A DNA stretch of 64,000 nucleotides from Pseudomonas sp. ANT_J12 (GCF_008370045.1 NZ_VOBN01000009.1:1-64000), one strand, 5' to 3'; shown: positions 8,297 through 16,940, counted from the stretch's first letter. Program-made: numbers and translations. Notes: generated from the sequence alone by a model not told the origin.

Positions 8297-9066
8297 CAGC
8301 CGATGTCCCGGGCGTCGAACAGGTAACCCTCACCGCGCACGGTTTTGATCAACTGCGGGTTTTTCGGATCGTCCCCGAGTTTCTGGCGCAGGCGCGATAC
8401 CAGCAGGTCGATGCTGCGATCAAAGGCTTCGATCGAGCGACCCCGGGCGGCATCCAGCAACTGTTCACGGCTGAGCACCCGGCGCGGACGTTCGATAAAC
8501 ACCCAAAGCAGGCGGAATTCCGCATTGGACAGCGGCACCACCAGCCCATCGGCGGCGATCAACTGGCGCAACACACTGTTCAGGCGCCAGTTGTCGAAGC
8601 GAATGTTCGCCCGCTGTTCGGTGCGATCGTCGCGCACCCGCCGCAGAATTGTCTGAATCCGCGCCACCAGTTCCCGTGGCTCGAACGGCTTGGCCATGTA
8701 GTCGTCGGCGCCCAATTCCAGGCCGATGATCCGGTCGGTGGGTTCGCAGCGCGCGGTGAGCATCAGGATTGGGATGTCCGACTCGGCGCGCAGCCAGCGG
8801 CACAGGGACAAACCGTCTTCGCCGGGCAGCATCAGGTCGAGCACCACCACGTCGAAATGTTCCGCCTGCAGCGCCAGGCGCATCGCGGCGCCATCGGTGA
8901 CGCCGCTGGCGTGGATATTGAACCGGGCCAGGTAGTCGATCATCAGTTCGCGGATCGGGACGTCATCGTCGACGATCAGGGCGCGAATGCTCCAGCGTTT
9001 GTCATCGCCGGGCGCTTTTTGATCGTCGTTCACAGGGGCTTGAGTGCTGTGCATGCGTGGGTTCAT
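8296..9066 (-). CDS. OmpR-family response regulator
   Basis: A 256-residue response regulator with a receiver domain (acidic pocket VDDD near residues 33-35, phosphoacceptor Asp about 77 in VLDLMLPGEDG, conserved Lys in DYMAKPFEPREL) and a C-terminal winged-helix DNA-binding domain ending KTVRGEGYLFD. It is the cognate partner of the adjoining kinase. An internal ATG at 9054 is an alternative start; residues 1-25 are poorly conserved in character. The target genes cannot be told from sequence. Confidence 0.93.
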   Translation of the reverse strand: MNPRMHSTQAPVNDDQKAPGDDKRWSIRALIVDDDVPIRELMIDYLARFNIHASGVTDGAAMRLALQAEHFDVVVLDLMLPGEDGLSLCRWLRAESDIPILMLTARCEPTDRIIGLELGADDYMAKPFEPRELVARIQTILRRVRDDRTEQRANIRFDNWRLNSVLRQLIAADGLVVPLSNAEFRLLWVFIERPRRVLSREQLLDAARGRSIEAFDRSIDLLVSRLRQKLGDDPKNPQLIKTVRGEGYLFDARDIG

Positions 9067-9258
9067 CTGCCAGGTAGGCTGCCAACCACAAAGATGGGCT
9101 GCGAGGTTGTGGCTTCAGCATAGGCGTCCGGCCCGAAGGCGGGAAGTGCTGTAAGGGCGTGTTGCGGCTGCCGAGGGTAGCGTCGACCTTTGTTGGGGGC
9201 GTGTCTTGTGTGTATCGGGCTCGACACAATTGCCGGGCTGGCTAGGCTTGCTGGAGGT

Positions 9259-9291
9259 TGCGGGACGATTTACCGATCATCGGGTCCCGCA
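9259..9291. promoter_or_regulatory. Inverted repeat upstream of pyrF
   Basis: Perfect 8-bp arms TGCGGGAC/GTCCCGCA flank a smaller palindrome CCGATCATCGG. The structure ends 16 nt before a TACAAT -10-like hexamer (9308-9313) followed by GCGCGCC. It may be an operator or a leader structure; the promoter itself has no good -35 element. Confidence 0.4.
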
Positions 9292-9347
9292 GCGGCGCTG
9301 GTTCCGCTACAATGCGCGCCGATTTCGTCCTGCCTGAGAGCCCGCAC

Positions 9348-10046
9348 ATGTCCGTCTGCCAGACTCCTATCATCGTCGCCCTGGATTTCCCCACCCGTGA
9401 CGCCGCACTGAAGCTGGCCGACCAGTTGGACCCGAAACTGTGCCGGGTCAAAGTCGGCAAGGAACTGTTCACCAGTTGCGCCGCGGAAATCGTCGGCACC
9501 CTGCGTGACAAGGGTTTCGAAGTGTTCCTGGACCTCAAGTTCCACGACATTCCGAACACCACCGCCATGGCCGTCAAGGCTGCGGCGGAAATGGGCGTGT
9601 GGATGGTCAACGTGCACTGTTCCGGCGGCCTGCGCATGATGGCGGCGTGCCGTGAAGTGCTCGACCAGCGCACCGGCCCCAAGCCGTTGTTGATTGGCGT
9701 GACCGTGCTGACCAGCATGGAACGTGAAGATCTGGCGGGCATTGGTCTGGACATCGAGCCCCAGGAGCAAGTGCTGCGCCTGGCCGCATTGGCGGAAAAA
9801 GCCGGGATGGACGGCCTGGTGTGTTCGGCCCTTGAAGCCCAGGCCTTGAAAACGGCGCACCCGTCGCTGCAACTGGTAACCCCGGGCATTCGTCCGGCGG
9901 GCAGCGCCCAGGACGATCAACGCCGCATCCTGACCCCGCGTCAGGCGCTGGACGCCGGTTCCGACTATCTGGTGATCGGCCGTCCGATCAGCCAGGCGGC
10001 GGATCCGGCCAAGGCGTTGGCGGCTGTGGTAGCCGAAATCGCCTAA
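9348..10046 (+). CDS. pyrF: Orotidine 5'-phosphate decarboxylase
   Basis: The last step of de novo UMP synthesis, converting OMP to UMP. The 232-residue protein has the catalytic block FLDLKFHDIPNT (Asp/Lys/Asp network) near residue 61 and the phosphate-binding TPGIRPAG near residue 180, as in bacterial PyrF of the same length. The ATG at 9348 starts MSVCQTPIIVALDF; an in-frame ATG at 9312 would add 12 residues and lies inside the likely promoter. A strong hairpin follows the gene. Confidence 0.97.
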   Translation: MSVCQTPIIVALDFPTRDAALKLADQLDPKLCRVKVGKELFTSCAAEIVGTLRDKGFEVFLDLKFHDIPNTTAMAVKAAAEMGVWMVNVHCSGGLRMMAACREVLDQRTGPKPLLIGVTVLTSMEREDLAGIGLDIEPQEQVLRLAALAEKAGMDGLVCSALEAQALKTAHPSLQLVTPGIRPAGSAQDDQRRILTPRQALDAGSDYLVIGRPISQAADPAKALAAVVAEIA

Positions 10047-10057
10047 TACGAACGCAG

Positions 10058-10092
10058 GCGCCTACAGGGAAATGCGATCCCCCTGTAGGCGC
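10058..10092. terminator. Strong 12-bp stem after pyrF
   Basis: Perfect arms GCGCCTACAGGG and CCCTGTAGGCGC around an 11-nt loop. There is no T-run, so it is either a Rho-independent-like pause or, more likely, a REP-type element that protects the pyrF 3' end. A copy of GCTGCCGAAGGCTGCGATC overlaps its right edge. Confidence 0.5.
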
Positions 10093-10124
10093 TGCCGAAG
10101 GCTGCGATCTGTTGATCTACCGCG

Positions 10125-11129
10125 TTAAACCTTCAACACCAACTTCCCGAAATTCTCGCCGCTGAACAATTTCATCAGCGTCTCCGGGAACGTCTCCAGT
10201 CCTTCGACGATATCTTCGCGACTCTGCAACTGCCCCTTGGCCATCCAGCCGGCCATTTCCTGCCCGGCAGCGGCGAATTGCGCGGCGTAGTCCATCACCA
10301 CAAAGCCTTCCATCCGCGCGCGATTGACCAGCAGCGACAGGTAGTTGGCCGGGCCTTTGACCGCTTCCTTGTTGTTGTACTGGCTGATCGCGCCGCAGAT
10401 CACCACCCGCGCCTTCAGGGCCAGGCGACTCAACACCGCGTCGAGGATATCGCCGCCGACGTTATCGAAATACACGTCCACACCTTTCGGGCATTCGCGC
10501 TTGAGCCCGGCCAGCACGTCTTCGTTTTTGTAGTCGATGACGCCATCGAAACCCAGTTCATCGATCAGGAATTTGCACTTGTCCACGCCGCCGGCGATGC
10601 CGATCACGCGGCAGCCTTTGATCTTGGCAATCTGCCCGGCAATGCTGCCCACCGCGCCAGCCGCGCCCGACAACACCACGGTGTCACCGGCCTTCGGTGC
10701 GCCCACGTCGAGCAGGGCGAAGTAAGCGGTCATCCCGGTCATGCCCAGTGCGGACAAGTAGCGCGGCAGTGGCGCCAGTTTTGGATCGACCTTGTAGAAA
10801 CCTCGTGGCTCGCCGACGAAATAATCCTGCACCCCCAGGGCACCGTTGACGTAGTCCCCGACCGCGAAGCCCGGATTGTTCGATGCCACGACTTTGCCTA
10901 CGCCCAAGGCGCGCATGACTTCACCGAGGCCGACCGGCGGGATGTAGGACTTGCCTTCGTTCATCCAGCCACGCATGGCCGGATCCAGGGACAGAAATTC
11001 GTTCTTGACCAGGATCTGACCCGCCGCCGGTTCGCCGACCGGTACTTCTTGATAGGTGAACGTTTCGCGGGTCGCCGGACCCACCGGGCGTTTGGCGAGC
11101 AGAAATTGGCGATTGGTCTGGGTAGTCAT
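10125..11129 (-). CDS. NADP-dependent MDR-family oxidoreductase
   Basis: A 334-residue zinc-independent medium-chain dehydrogenase/reductase of the CurA / leukotriene B4 dehydrogenase type. The Rossmann motif VLSGAAGAVGSIAGQIAK is near residues 152-169 and the NADPH-linked YFDNVGGDILD near 240. Such enzymes reduce alpha,beta-unsaturated ketones and aldehydes. The ATG at 11129 is preferred over the GTG at 11138. It is divergent from the SDR gene across a 236-bp region that holds a perfect inverted repeat, so the two may share a regulator. Confidence 0.9.
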   Translation of the reverse strand: MTTQTNRQFLLAKRPVGPATRETFTYQEVPVGEPAAGQILVKNEFLSLDPAMRGWMNEGKSYIPPVGLGEVMRALGVGKVVASNNPGFAVGDYVNGALGVQDYFVGEPRGFYKVDPKLAPLPRYLSALGMTGMTAYFALLDVGAPKAGDTVVLSGAAGAVGSIAGQIAKIKGCRVIGIAGGVDKCKFLIDELGFDGVIDYKNEDVLAGLKRECPKGVDVYFDNVGGDILDAVLSRLALKARVVICGAISQYNNKEAVKGPANYLSLLVNRARMEGFVVMDYAAQFAAAGQEMAGWMAKGQLQSREDIVEGLETFPETLMKLFSGENFGKLVLKV

Positions 11130-11224
11130 GACAGGCACTCAAGCTGAATGGAAGCTTTGTTGATAGACCCTCAGGGCAGATGCCGCAAGGTTGGCTGATG
11201 CGGCGAATGCACGCCGATCCAGTG

Positions 11225-11256
11225 CAGTGATAGTGAGTCGGGCGCCTCTATCACTG
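11225..11256. promoter_or_regulatory. Perfect inverted repeat between divergent MDR and SDR genes
   Basis: Nine-bp arms CAGTGATAG/CTATCACTG are separated by 14 bp, and a related half-site CTGATAGTG occurs near 11282. The geometry is that of a dimeric repressor or activator site serving both divergent genes. The binding protein is unknown. Confidence 0.45.
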
Positions 11257-11365
11257 TGACGCATGGGCACTTAACCGGCCTTCTGATAGTGCTGCCGTGC
11301 GCATGGTGCCGTGGCTAGACTGCAAACACGCGATCCCCCGCATCCTTCTCTTCGAGGACATAACA

Positions 11366-12127
11366 ATGAGCATGACGTTTTCCGGCCAGGTGGCTGTTGT
11401 GACCGGTGCAGCCAATGGCATTGGCCGCGCCACCGCCCAGGCCTTTGCGGCCGAAGGCTTGAAGGTGGTGGTCGCCGATCTGGACACGGCGGGGGGCGAG
11501 GGCACCGTGGCGCTGATTCGTACAGCGGGGGGCGAAGCGACTTTCGTGCGTTGCAACGTCACCGTCGAGAGCGAGGTAAAACATCTGATGGACGAGGTGA
11601 TCAATACCTACGGCCGTCTCGACTATGCCTTCAACAACGCCGGCATCGAAATCGAAAAAGGCAAACTGCCCGACGGCACGATGGATGAGTTCGACGCGAT
11701 CATGGGCGTCAACGTCAAAGGCGTCTGGCTGTGCATGAAGTATCAATTGCCGTTGCTGCTGGCCCAGGGCGGCGGTGCGATCGTCAACACGGCATCGGTG
11801 GCCGGTCTTGGCGCGGCACCGAAGATGAGCATCTACGCCGCCTCCAAGCACGCGGTGATCGGCCTGACCAAATCCGCCGCCATCGAATACGCGAAGAAAA
11901 AGATCCGCGTAAATGCGGTGTGCCCGGCAGTGATCGACACCGACATGTTCCGTCGTGCCTATGAGGCCGACCCGAAGAAGGCTGAGTTCGCCAATGCGAT
12001 GCACCCGGTCGGTCGCATCGGCAAGGTCGAGGAAATCGCCAGCGCGGTGTTGTACCTGTGCAGTGACGGTGCCGCGTTCACTACCGGGCATTCCCTGGCG
12101 GTGGATGGCGGGGTCACCGCCTTTTGA
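11366..12127 (+). CDS. SDR-family oxidoreductase
   Basis: A 253-residue short-chain dehydrogenase/reductase. The NAD(P)-binding TGAANGIGR is near residues 12-20, NNAG near 89, catalytic Ser in NTASVAGLG, the YAASK pair near 157, and a C-terminal LAVDGGVTAF, giving the full classical SDR tetrad. An aspartate after the second strand (VVADLDTAGG) favours NAD+. The ATG at 11366 has GAGGA about 7 nt upstream. A terminator follows. The substrate is not predictable; annotations of relatives as glucose 1-dehydrogenase are generic. Confidence 0.92.
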   Translation: MSMTFSGQVAVVTGAANGIGRATAQAFAAEGLKVVVADLDTAGGEGTVALIRTAGGEATFVRCNVTVESEVKHLMDEVINTYGRLDYAFNNAGIEIEKGKLPDGTMDEFDAIMGVNVKGVWLCMKYQLPLLLAQGGGAIVNTASVAGLGAAPKMSIYAASKHAVIGLTKSAAIEYAKKKIRVNAVCPAVIDTDMFRRAYEADPKKAEFANAMHPVGRIGKVEEIASAVLYLCSDGAAFTTGHSLAVDGGVTAF

Positions 12128-12152
12128 AATCCGGAACGTCCTTGTAGGAAAA

Positions 12153-12177
12153 GACCCGCACGTTTGCGGGTTTTTTT
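12153..12177 (+). terminator. Intrinsic terminator after the SDR gene
   Basis: Stem ACCCGCA/TGCGGGT with a short loop and seven T residues, 26 nt after the stop codon. Confidence 0.9.
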
Positions 12178-12311
12178 AGGGTTCCGTGACCGCGCCGGGG
12201 AATGTGTTTCAAATGGTTAGAACCGCCGGTTTTGTCGGCGTTGTCGCACAGCCTGGCGTGCGCTCCTGTGATTAACTGCGCGCAGCAAAATGGACAGGAG
12301 TTTGCTTGCTC

Positions 12312-13715
12312 ATGGAATTGAGAATTGACCGACAGGCAATGGTGCCGGTCGTACAGCAAATCGTCGACGCAATGGTGAGCTGGATCCGTCAAGGCGAAGT
12401 GCCGCCCGAGACGCGCTTGCCTTCCGTGCGGCACATCGCGAGGCTCAATCTACTCAGTCAGTCCAGTGTCGTTGAAGCCTGTGAACGCCTGGTGGCCCAG
12501 GGGGTTCTGGCATCACGTCCCGGTTCAGGGTTCTTTGTCGCCGCGTCGGCACCGGTGGTGTCCGATGCGCGTGATCTACCCCGGTTCGAAGGCGCGGAGT
12601 CGATGCACATGGGGCTCGCCGAGAACCCGTCGGGTGAATTGATGCTGGGGTGTGGCGGTTTGCCCGAAAGCTGGCGCGAGACGGACGACCTCAGCTACGC
12701 GATCCGCCAGGTGGCCCGCACCGACATGGCCGGCCTGTTCAACTACAGCACGCCGCTGGGCTTGCTCGCCTTGCGCCAGCAGATCCTCAAACGCCTCAAA
12801 GCACTCAATATCGAGGCGCACGAAAGTCGCATCCTGACCACGACCGGCGCCAGTCAGGGGCTGGACCTGATCGTGCGCACGCTGCTAAAGCCAGGCGATT
12901 GCGTGGTGGTGGAAAGCCCCGGGTTTTCTCAGCTGTTCGATCTGCTCAGGTTGCACGGGCTGCGCATGCTTGAGGTGCCACGTACCGCGCAAGGTCCCGA
13001 CACGCAGGTGCTGGAGCATTTGTTGATCCAGCACCGCCCGCGTGCGCTGTTTATCAACAGCTACCACCACAACCCCACGGGAAGCTGCGTGACACCGGAG
13101 GTGGCGCAGCAGGTCCTGCACCTGAGCAAGGTTTATGATGTGCTGGTGATCGAAGACGACGTGTATGCCGATATGCACAAGGGGCCCGGCACGCGCCTCG
13201 CCGCGCTGGATGACGAGGGCCGGGTGATTTACGTCGGCAGTTTCTCGAAAACCCTCAGCAGCTCATTGCGTGTGGGGTTTGTGGTGGCCAGCGCCGGGCT
13301 CATTGCACGGCTGGCCGAGGTCAAGATGATCAGCAGCATGGGCGGATCACGGTTCTGCGAGTCGGTGCTGGCCAGTCTGTTGGCCACCGGCGCCTATCGC
13401 AAGCTGGTACAGCGCCAGCGTCAGCGCCTGAGCGTGGACAGGACGGCAGCATTGCAGCTGCTTGAAGACGCCGAATGGGAGGTGTTCGGCAAGCCTTGCG
13501 GTGGCTTGTTCATCTGGGCGCGATCGCCAATGTGCGACTACGCTCAGCTGCGGGCACAGGCACGACGTTTTGGCGTGCTGCTGTCTTCCCCGACGGCCTT
13601 CAGCCCGACCGGTGCGGCCCATGACTGGCAGCGGATCAATGTGGCATATGCCTGCGATCCACGAGCCCGGCGGTTTTTCCAGGCCACCGCTTCGGATCGA
13701 CCTAAAGCGTTCTGA
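12312..13715 (+). CDS. MocR-family PLP-dependent transcriptional regulator
   Basis: A 467-residue fusion of a GntR-type winged helix (about residues 1-75; LPSVRHIARLNLLSQSSVVEACERL) and a fold-type I aminotransferase-like domain. The PLP lysine is in SFSKTLSSSLRVGF near residue 312, and the cofactor-binding Asn/Asp/Tyr residues are in YHHNPTG and IEDDVYAD. MocR proteins sense PLP or amino compounds and regulate nearby genes. AGGAG lies 11 nt before the ATG and 5 nt before an in-frame TTG at 12306, so either start could be used. It stands alone; no aminotransferase or pdx gene adjoins it. Confidence 0.92.
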   Translation: MELRIDRQAMVPVVQQIVDAMVSWIRQGEVPPETRLPSVRHIARLNLLSQSSVVEACERLVAQGVLASRPGSGFFVAASAPVVSDARDLPRFEGAESMHMGLAENPSGELMLGCGGLPESWRETDDLSYAIRQVARTDMAGLFNYSTPLGLLALRQQILKRLKALNIEAHESRILTTTGASQGLDLIVRTLLKPGDCVVVESPGFSQLFDLLRLHGLRMLEVPRTAQGPDTQVLEHLLIQHRPRALFINSYHHNPTGSCVTPEVAQQVLHLSKVYDVLVIEDDVYADMHKGPGTRLAALDDEGRVIYVGSFSKTLSSSLRVGFVVASAGLIARLAEVKMISSMGGSRFCESVLASLLATGAYRKLVQRQRQRLSVDRTAALQLLEDAEWEVFGKPCGGLFIWARSPMCDYAQLRAQARRFGVLLSSPTAFSPTGAAHDWQRINVAYACDPRARRFFQATASDRPKAF

Positions 13716-13823
13716 AAACGACGTGGGCGTAGCTTTTTGCCATTATTCCGACGCCAGAGACTTGTGCTGGCACAGGCCCGTTGCGAATCTCCATCTACAG
13801 ACTATGGCAGGGGACTACGAGCA

Positions 13824-15791
13824 ATGATTTCGGCCGTGCAAGGACGTTTTGCCAACCTCGGTATGGCAAAGAAACTGGGCATCGGGTTTGTCCTGGTGCT
13901 GTTGTTGACTGCCTTGGTGGCAGCCATTGGCGTATGGTCCCTGCAAACCATCAGTCATCGCTTCGACGGGCTCAAGCAAATGTCGTCGCTCAACAGCGGC
14001 TTGCTCAAAGTGCGTTTGCTGGAGCAGGAATACGCCTTGCATGGCAACCCGAAAACCGCCGATGCCCTGCGCCAGGGGGTTGATGGGCTGATTGCCCTGT
14101 CAACTCAGTTGAAGGCGCAATCGGCGGCCAACGTGCCGGTCATGAACGATGTCGAGCAGTCGCTTGGCGCCTACCGCAAGGCCTTTGACGAATTTGTCTC
14201 GCTGACCCAGGCCAAGGACCTGGCCCTGGAAATGGCCAGTTGGTCGGTGTCCAGCGTGGCCAATAACCTCGACGTGCTGCAAGCCGGCCTCGCCGACGAC
14301 GGCGCCTATGGCTTGAAAGAGTCCGAGGGCAAGGACGGCGCACAATTCATCGAACAGGCCAATCAGGTCAGCCAGGTCTCGCGGTTGATGTTGCAGGCCA
14401 TGAACGAGGCCCGCGTGCGCCTCGACCAGAGTCGCAAGGGTGACGACGACAGCGCCGGCAAGGGCAAGATCGAGCAGGCCGATCAGGCACTGACCCAGGC
14501 CGAACAGCTGAAAACCACGGTCAAGGATGAGGGCTACCAGACCGTCCTCAATGAAGTGACCGGCCATATCGCCAGTTTCAGCGAGAAGCTCGCCGAATAC
14601 ACCGGGCTGCTGGCCCAGGAAAAAACCGTCTACGAACAACTGCACCAGCGGGCCGGCCAAGTGGTGGAGCGTGTGGACCAGGCCTATGGGGCCGAAGACG
14701 GGGCGATGCAGGCCGAACTGAAAAAGAATTCGCTGTTGATCATTGGCTCTTCGGCGCTGGCGTTGTTGGTCGGGTTGATCGCGGCGTGGGTGATTACTCG
14801 GTTGATTGTGGCGCCGTTGCGCAGTGTGATCCGTGTGGCCCAGCAGATTGCGGCGGGTGATTTGAGTGCGACGGTGGAAGTGACCCGTCGTGATGAAATC
14901 GGCCAGTTGATGCTGGCGATGCAGCAGATGGGTGCAGGTCTGAGCAGTATTGTCAGTGGTTTGCAGGCGGGCATCGAGCAGTTGGCCAGTTCCGCGCAGT
15001 CGCTGTCGGCGGTGACTGAGCAGACCAACCTGGAAGTCAGCAGCCAGAAGGAAGAAACCGAGCAAGTCGCCACGGCGATGAATCAGATGACCGCCACGGT
15101 GCATGACGTGGCGCGCAATGCCGAAGAGGCCGCTACGGCGGCGCAGACGGCGGACGACAAGGTCGAGAGCGGGCAACAGGTGGTGCGCCAGAGCATGGCG
15201 CGGATCGAGCAGTTGGCGGATTCGGCGACTTCGGCCAGTTCCAGCATCGAGAGCTTGAGTGCGGAGATCCAGAACATTGGCACGGTGCTTAGCGTGATCA
15301 AAAGCGTGGCTGAGCAGACTAATTTGTTGGCGCTCAACGCAGCTATCGAAGCGGCGCGGGCGGGTGAGCAGGGCAGGGGGTTTGCGGTGGTGGCTGATGA
15401 GGTGCGGGCGTTGGCCAAGCGGACTCAGCAATCGACTGAGGAGATTGAGCGGCTGGTCAGTGCCTTGCGCTCGGCGGCGCAGTCGTCGGTGCAGCAGATT
15501 CAGAACAGTGGTGAGTTGGTGAAGTTGGCGGTGAGTGATGCGTTGCAGACTGAGAGTGCGCTGGGGAGTATTGCGGCGGCGGTGTCGTTGATTCAGCAGA
15601 TGAATCAGCAGATTGCGGCGGCGGCTGAGGAGCAGAGTTCGGTGGCTGAGGAGATTAATCGCAGTGTGACGAGTATTCGGGCCAGTGCGGATCAGTCTTC
15701 GTTGGCGATGCAGGGGAATGCGGCTTCCAGTATTGAGTTGGCGCAGTTGGGGATCGAGCTCAAGGGGATGGTTGGGCACTTTCGGCTTTGA
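13824..15791 (+). CDS. Methyl-accepting chemotaxis protein with helical sensor domain
   Basis: A 655-residue transmembrane chemoreceptor. Membrane helices near residues 17-38 and 304-325 bracket a roughly 265-residue, all-helical periplasmic domain of the size and character of HBM (helical bimodular) sensors. HAMP follows, then the signalling domain with the highly conserved tip EQTNLLALNAAIEAARAGEQ near 500-520. The ligand is unknown; HBM receptors often detect organic acids or amines. The ATG at 13824 fits the membrane anchor best. Codon choice shifts after about 14740 from C-ending to G-ending codons, coinciding with the conserved membrane and signalling half. Confidence 0.93.
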   Translation: MISAVQGRFANLGMAKKLGIGFVLVLLLTALVAAIGVWSLQTISHRFDGLKQMSSLNSGLLKVRLLEQEYALHGNPKTADALRQGVDGLIALSTQLKAQSAANVPVMNDVEQSLGAYRKAFDEFVSLTQAKDLALEMASWSVSSVANNLDVLQAGLADDGAYGLKESEGKDGAQFIEQANQVSQVSRLMLQAMNEARVRLDQSRKGDDDSAGKGKIEQADQALTQAEQLKTTVKDEGYQTVLNEVTGHIASFSEKLAEYTGLLAQEKTVYEQLHQRAGQVVERVDQAYGAEDGAMQAELKKNSLLIIGSSALALLVGLIAAWVITRLIVAPLRSVIRVAQQIAAGDLSATVEVTRRDEIGQLMLAMQQMGAGLSSIVSGLQAGIEQLASSAQSLSAVTEQTNLEVSSQKEETEQVATAMNQMTATVHDVARNAEEAATAAQTADDKVESGQQVVRQSMARIEQLADSATSASSSIESLSAEIQNIGTVLSVIKSVAEQTNLLALNAAIEAARAGEQGRGFAVVADEVRALAKRTQQSTEEIERLVSALRSAAQSSVQQIQNSGELVKLAVSDALQTESALGSIAAAVSLIQQMNQQIAAAAEEQSSVAEEINRSVTSIRASADQSSLAMQGNAASSIELAQLGIELKGMVGHFRL

Positions 15792-16194
15792 CTTGGCGAC
15801 CTTTGGGTCGACCAGGTTCTTGGTGGTTGTTGTGTACATATCCATTTCTGCGGTAACGGCCACTTATGGTTTCGCCCTTACGGCGAGTCCCTTTTGGCAA
15901 ACGCCCGGAATGCCGGCCCAGCCAAAAGGAACCAAAAGGTCTCGCCCCAGCGTCCGGCCCCTCGCTGAGGCTCGGCGTTCCCTCGCTCCGGTCCTGCTCC
16001 GTGGGCCCGCCGCCATCGGCCATCCATGGCCGGGGGCGGCTAGCCCGGCATCCATGCCGGGCTGCCCACTACGCAGAACCTCCACTCGGCCTCCCGAAGG
16101 GGCGGGTAGAGCAAGATCAAAAGCAGGCGAGCTAACGCTCGGCCTAATGAGTGGTGAAAAGCGGGCGGTGTACGCCGCTCTGCTTCTGCTTTTT
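15792..16194. repeat. Pseudomonas-type intergenic repeat block
   Basis: Non-coding stretch containing CCTTTTGGCAAACGCCC, its imperfect mirror GGCCCAGCCAAAAGGAACC, and an exact palindrome AGCCCGGCATCCATGCCGGG near 16040. I recognise the layout from many intergenic regions of fluorescent pseudomonads. Open frames across it lack ribosome binding sites and continue into the tandem array, so I do not call a gene. Confidence 0.6.
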
Positions 16195-16884
16195 GTAGGA
16201 GCAAGGCTTGCCCGCGAATGCGGTCTGACAGCCGACCCATTACCATCGGATGCACCAAGCCCTGTAGGAGCAAGGCTTGCCCGCGAAGGCGGCCTGACAG
16301 CCACCCCATTACCATCGGATGTACCAAGCCCTGTAGGAGCGAGGCTTGCCCGCGAAGACGGCCTGACAGCCGACCCATTACCATCGGATGTACCAAGCCC
16401 TGTAGGAGTAAGGCTTGCCCGCGAAGGCGGCCTGACAGCCGACCCATTACCGTCGGATGTACCAAGCCCTGTAGGAGCGAGGCTTGCCCGCGAAGGCGGC
16501 CTGACAGCCACCCCATTACCATCGGATGTACCAAGCCTTGTAGGAGCAAGGCTTGCCCGCGAAGGCGGCCTGACAGCCGACCCATTACCATCGGATGCAC
16601 CAAGCCCTGTAGGAGCGAGGCTTGCCCGCGAAGGCGGCCTGACAGCCGACCCATTACCGTCGGATGTACCAATCCCTGTAGGAGCAAGGCTTGCCCGCGA
16701 AGGCGGCCTGACAGCCGACCCATTACCATCGGATGTACCAAGCCCTGTAGGAGCAAGGCTTGCCCGCGAAGGCGGCCTGACAGCCACCCCATTACCATCG
16801 GATGTACCAAGCCTTGTAGGAGCGAGGCTTGCCCGCGAAGGCGGCCTGACAGCCGACCCATTACCATCGGATGCACCAAGCCCT
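16195..16884. repeat. Ten head-to-tail 69-bp REP-containing repeats
   Basis: Units start at 16195, 16264, 16333, 16402, 16471, 16540, 16609, 16678, 16747 and 16816, an exact 69-bp period. Each unit has a REP core (GTAGGAGCAAGGCTTGCCCG) followed by about 41 bp with the block CTGACAGCC, all in one orientation. Variant sites show units 5-6 resembling units 9-10, which points to unequal crossing-over. Because 69 is a multiple of 3, four reading frames stay open across the array; these ORFs are not called as genes. Confidence 0.95.
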
Positions 16885-16940
16885 GTAGACGCCGCCGAAG
16901 GCTGCGATCTTTTGATCTTCCCCCCACCAAATCCAAAGCA

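Noticed and set aside
6383..8326. 647-codon plus-strand frame across the EF-hand and kinase genes
   Set aside because: It is antisense to two well-supported genes and starts in REP sequence.
14100..15863. 587-codon minus-strand frame opposite the chemoreceptor
   Set aside because: Shadow of a helical, low-complexity coding sequence; the product is a His/Arg/Leu-rich string with no domain.
16195..16884. CRISPR array
   Set aside because: The periodic repeats are whole 69-bp units with no unique spacers, and no cas gene is present.
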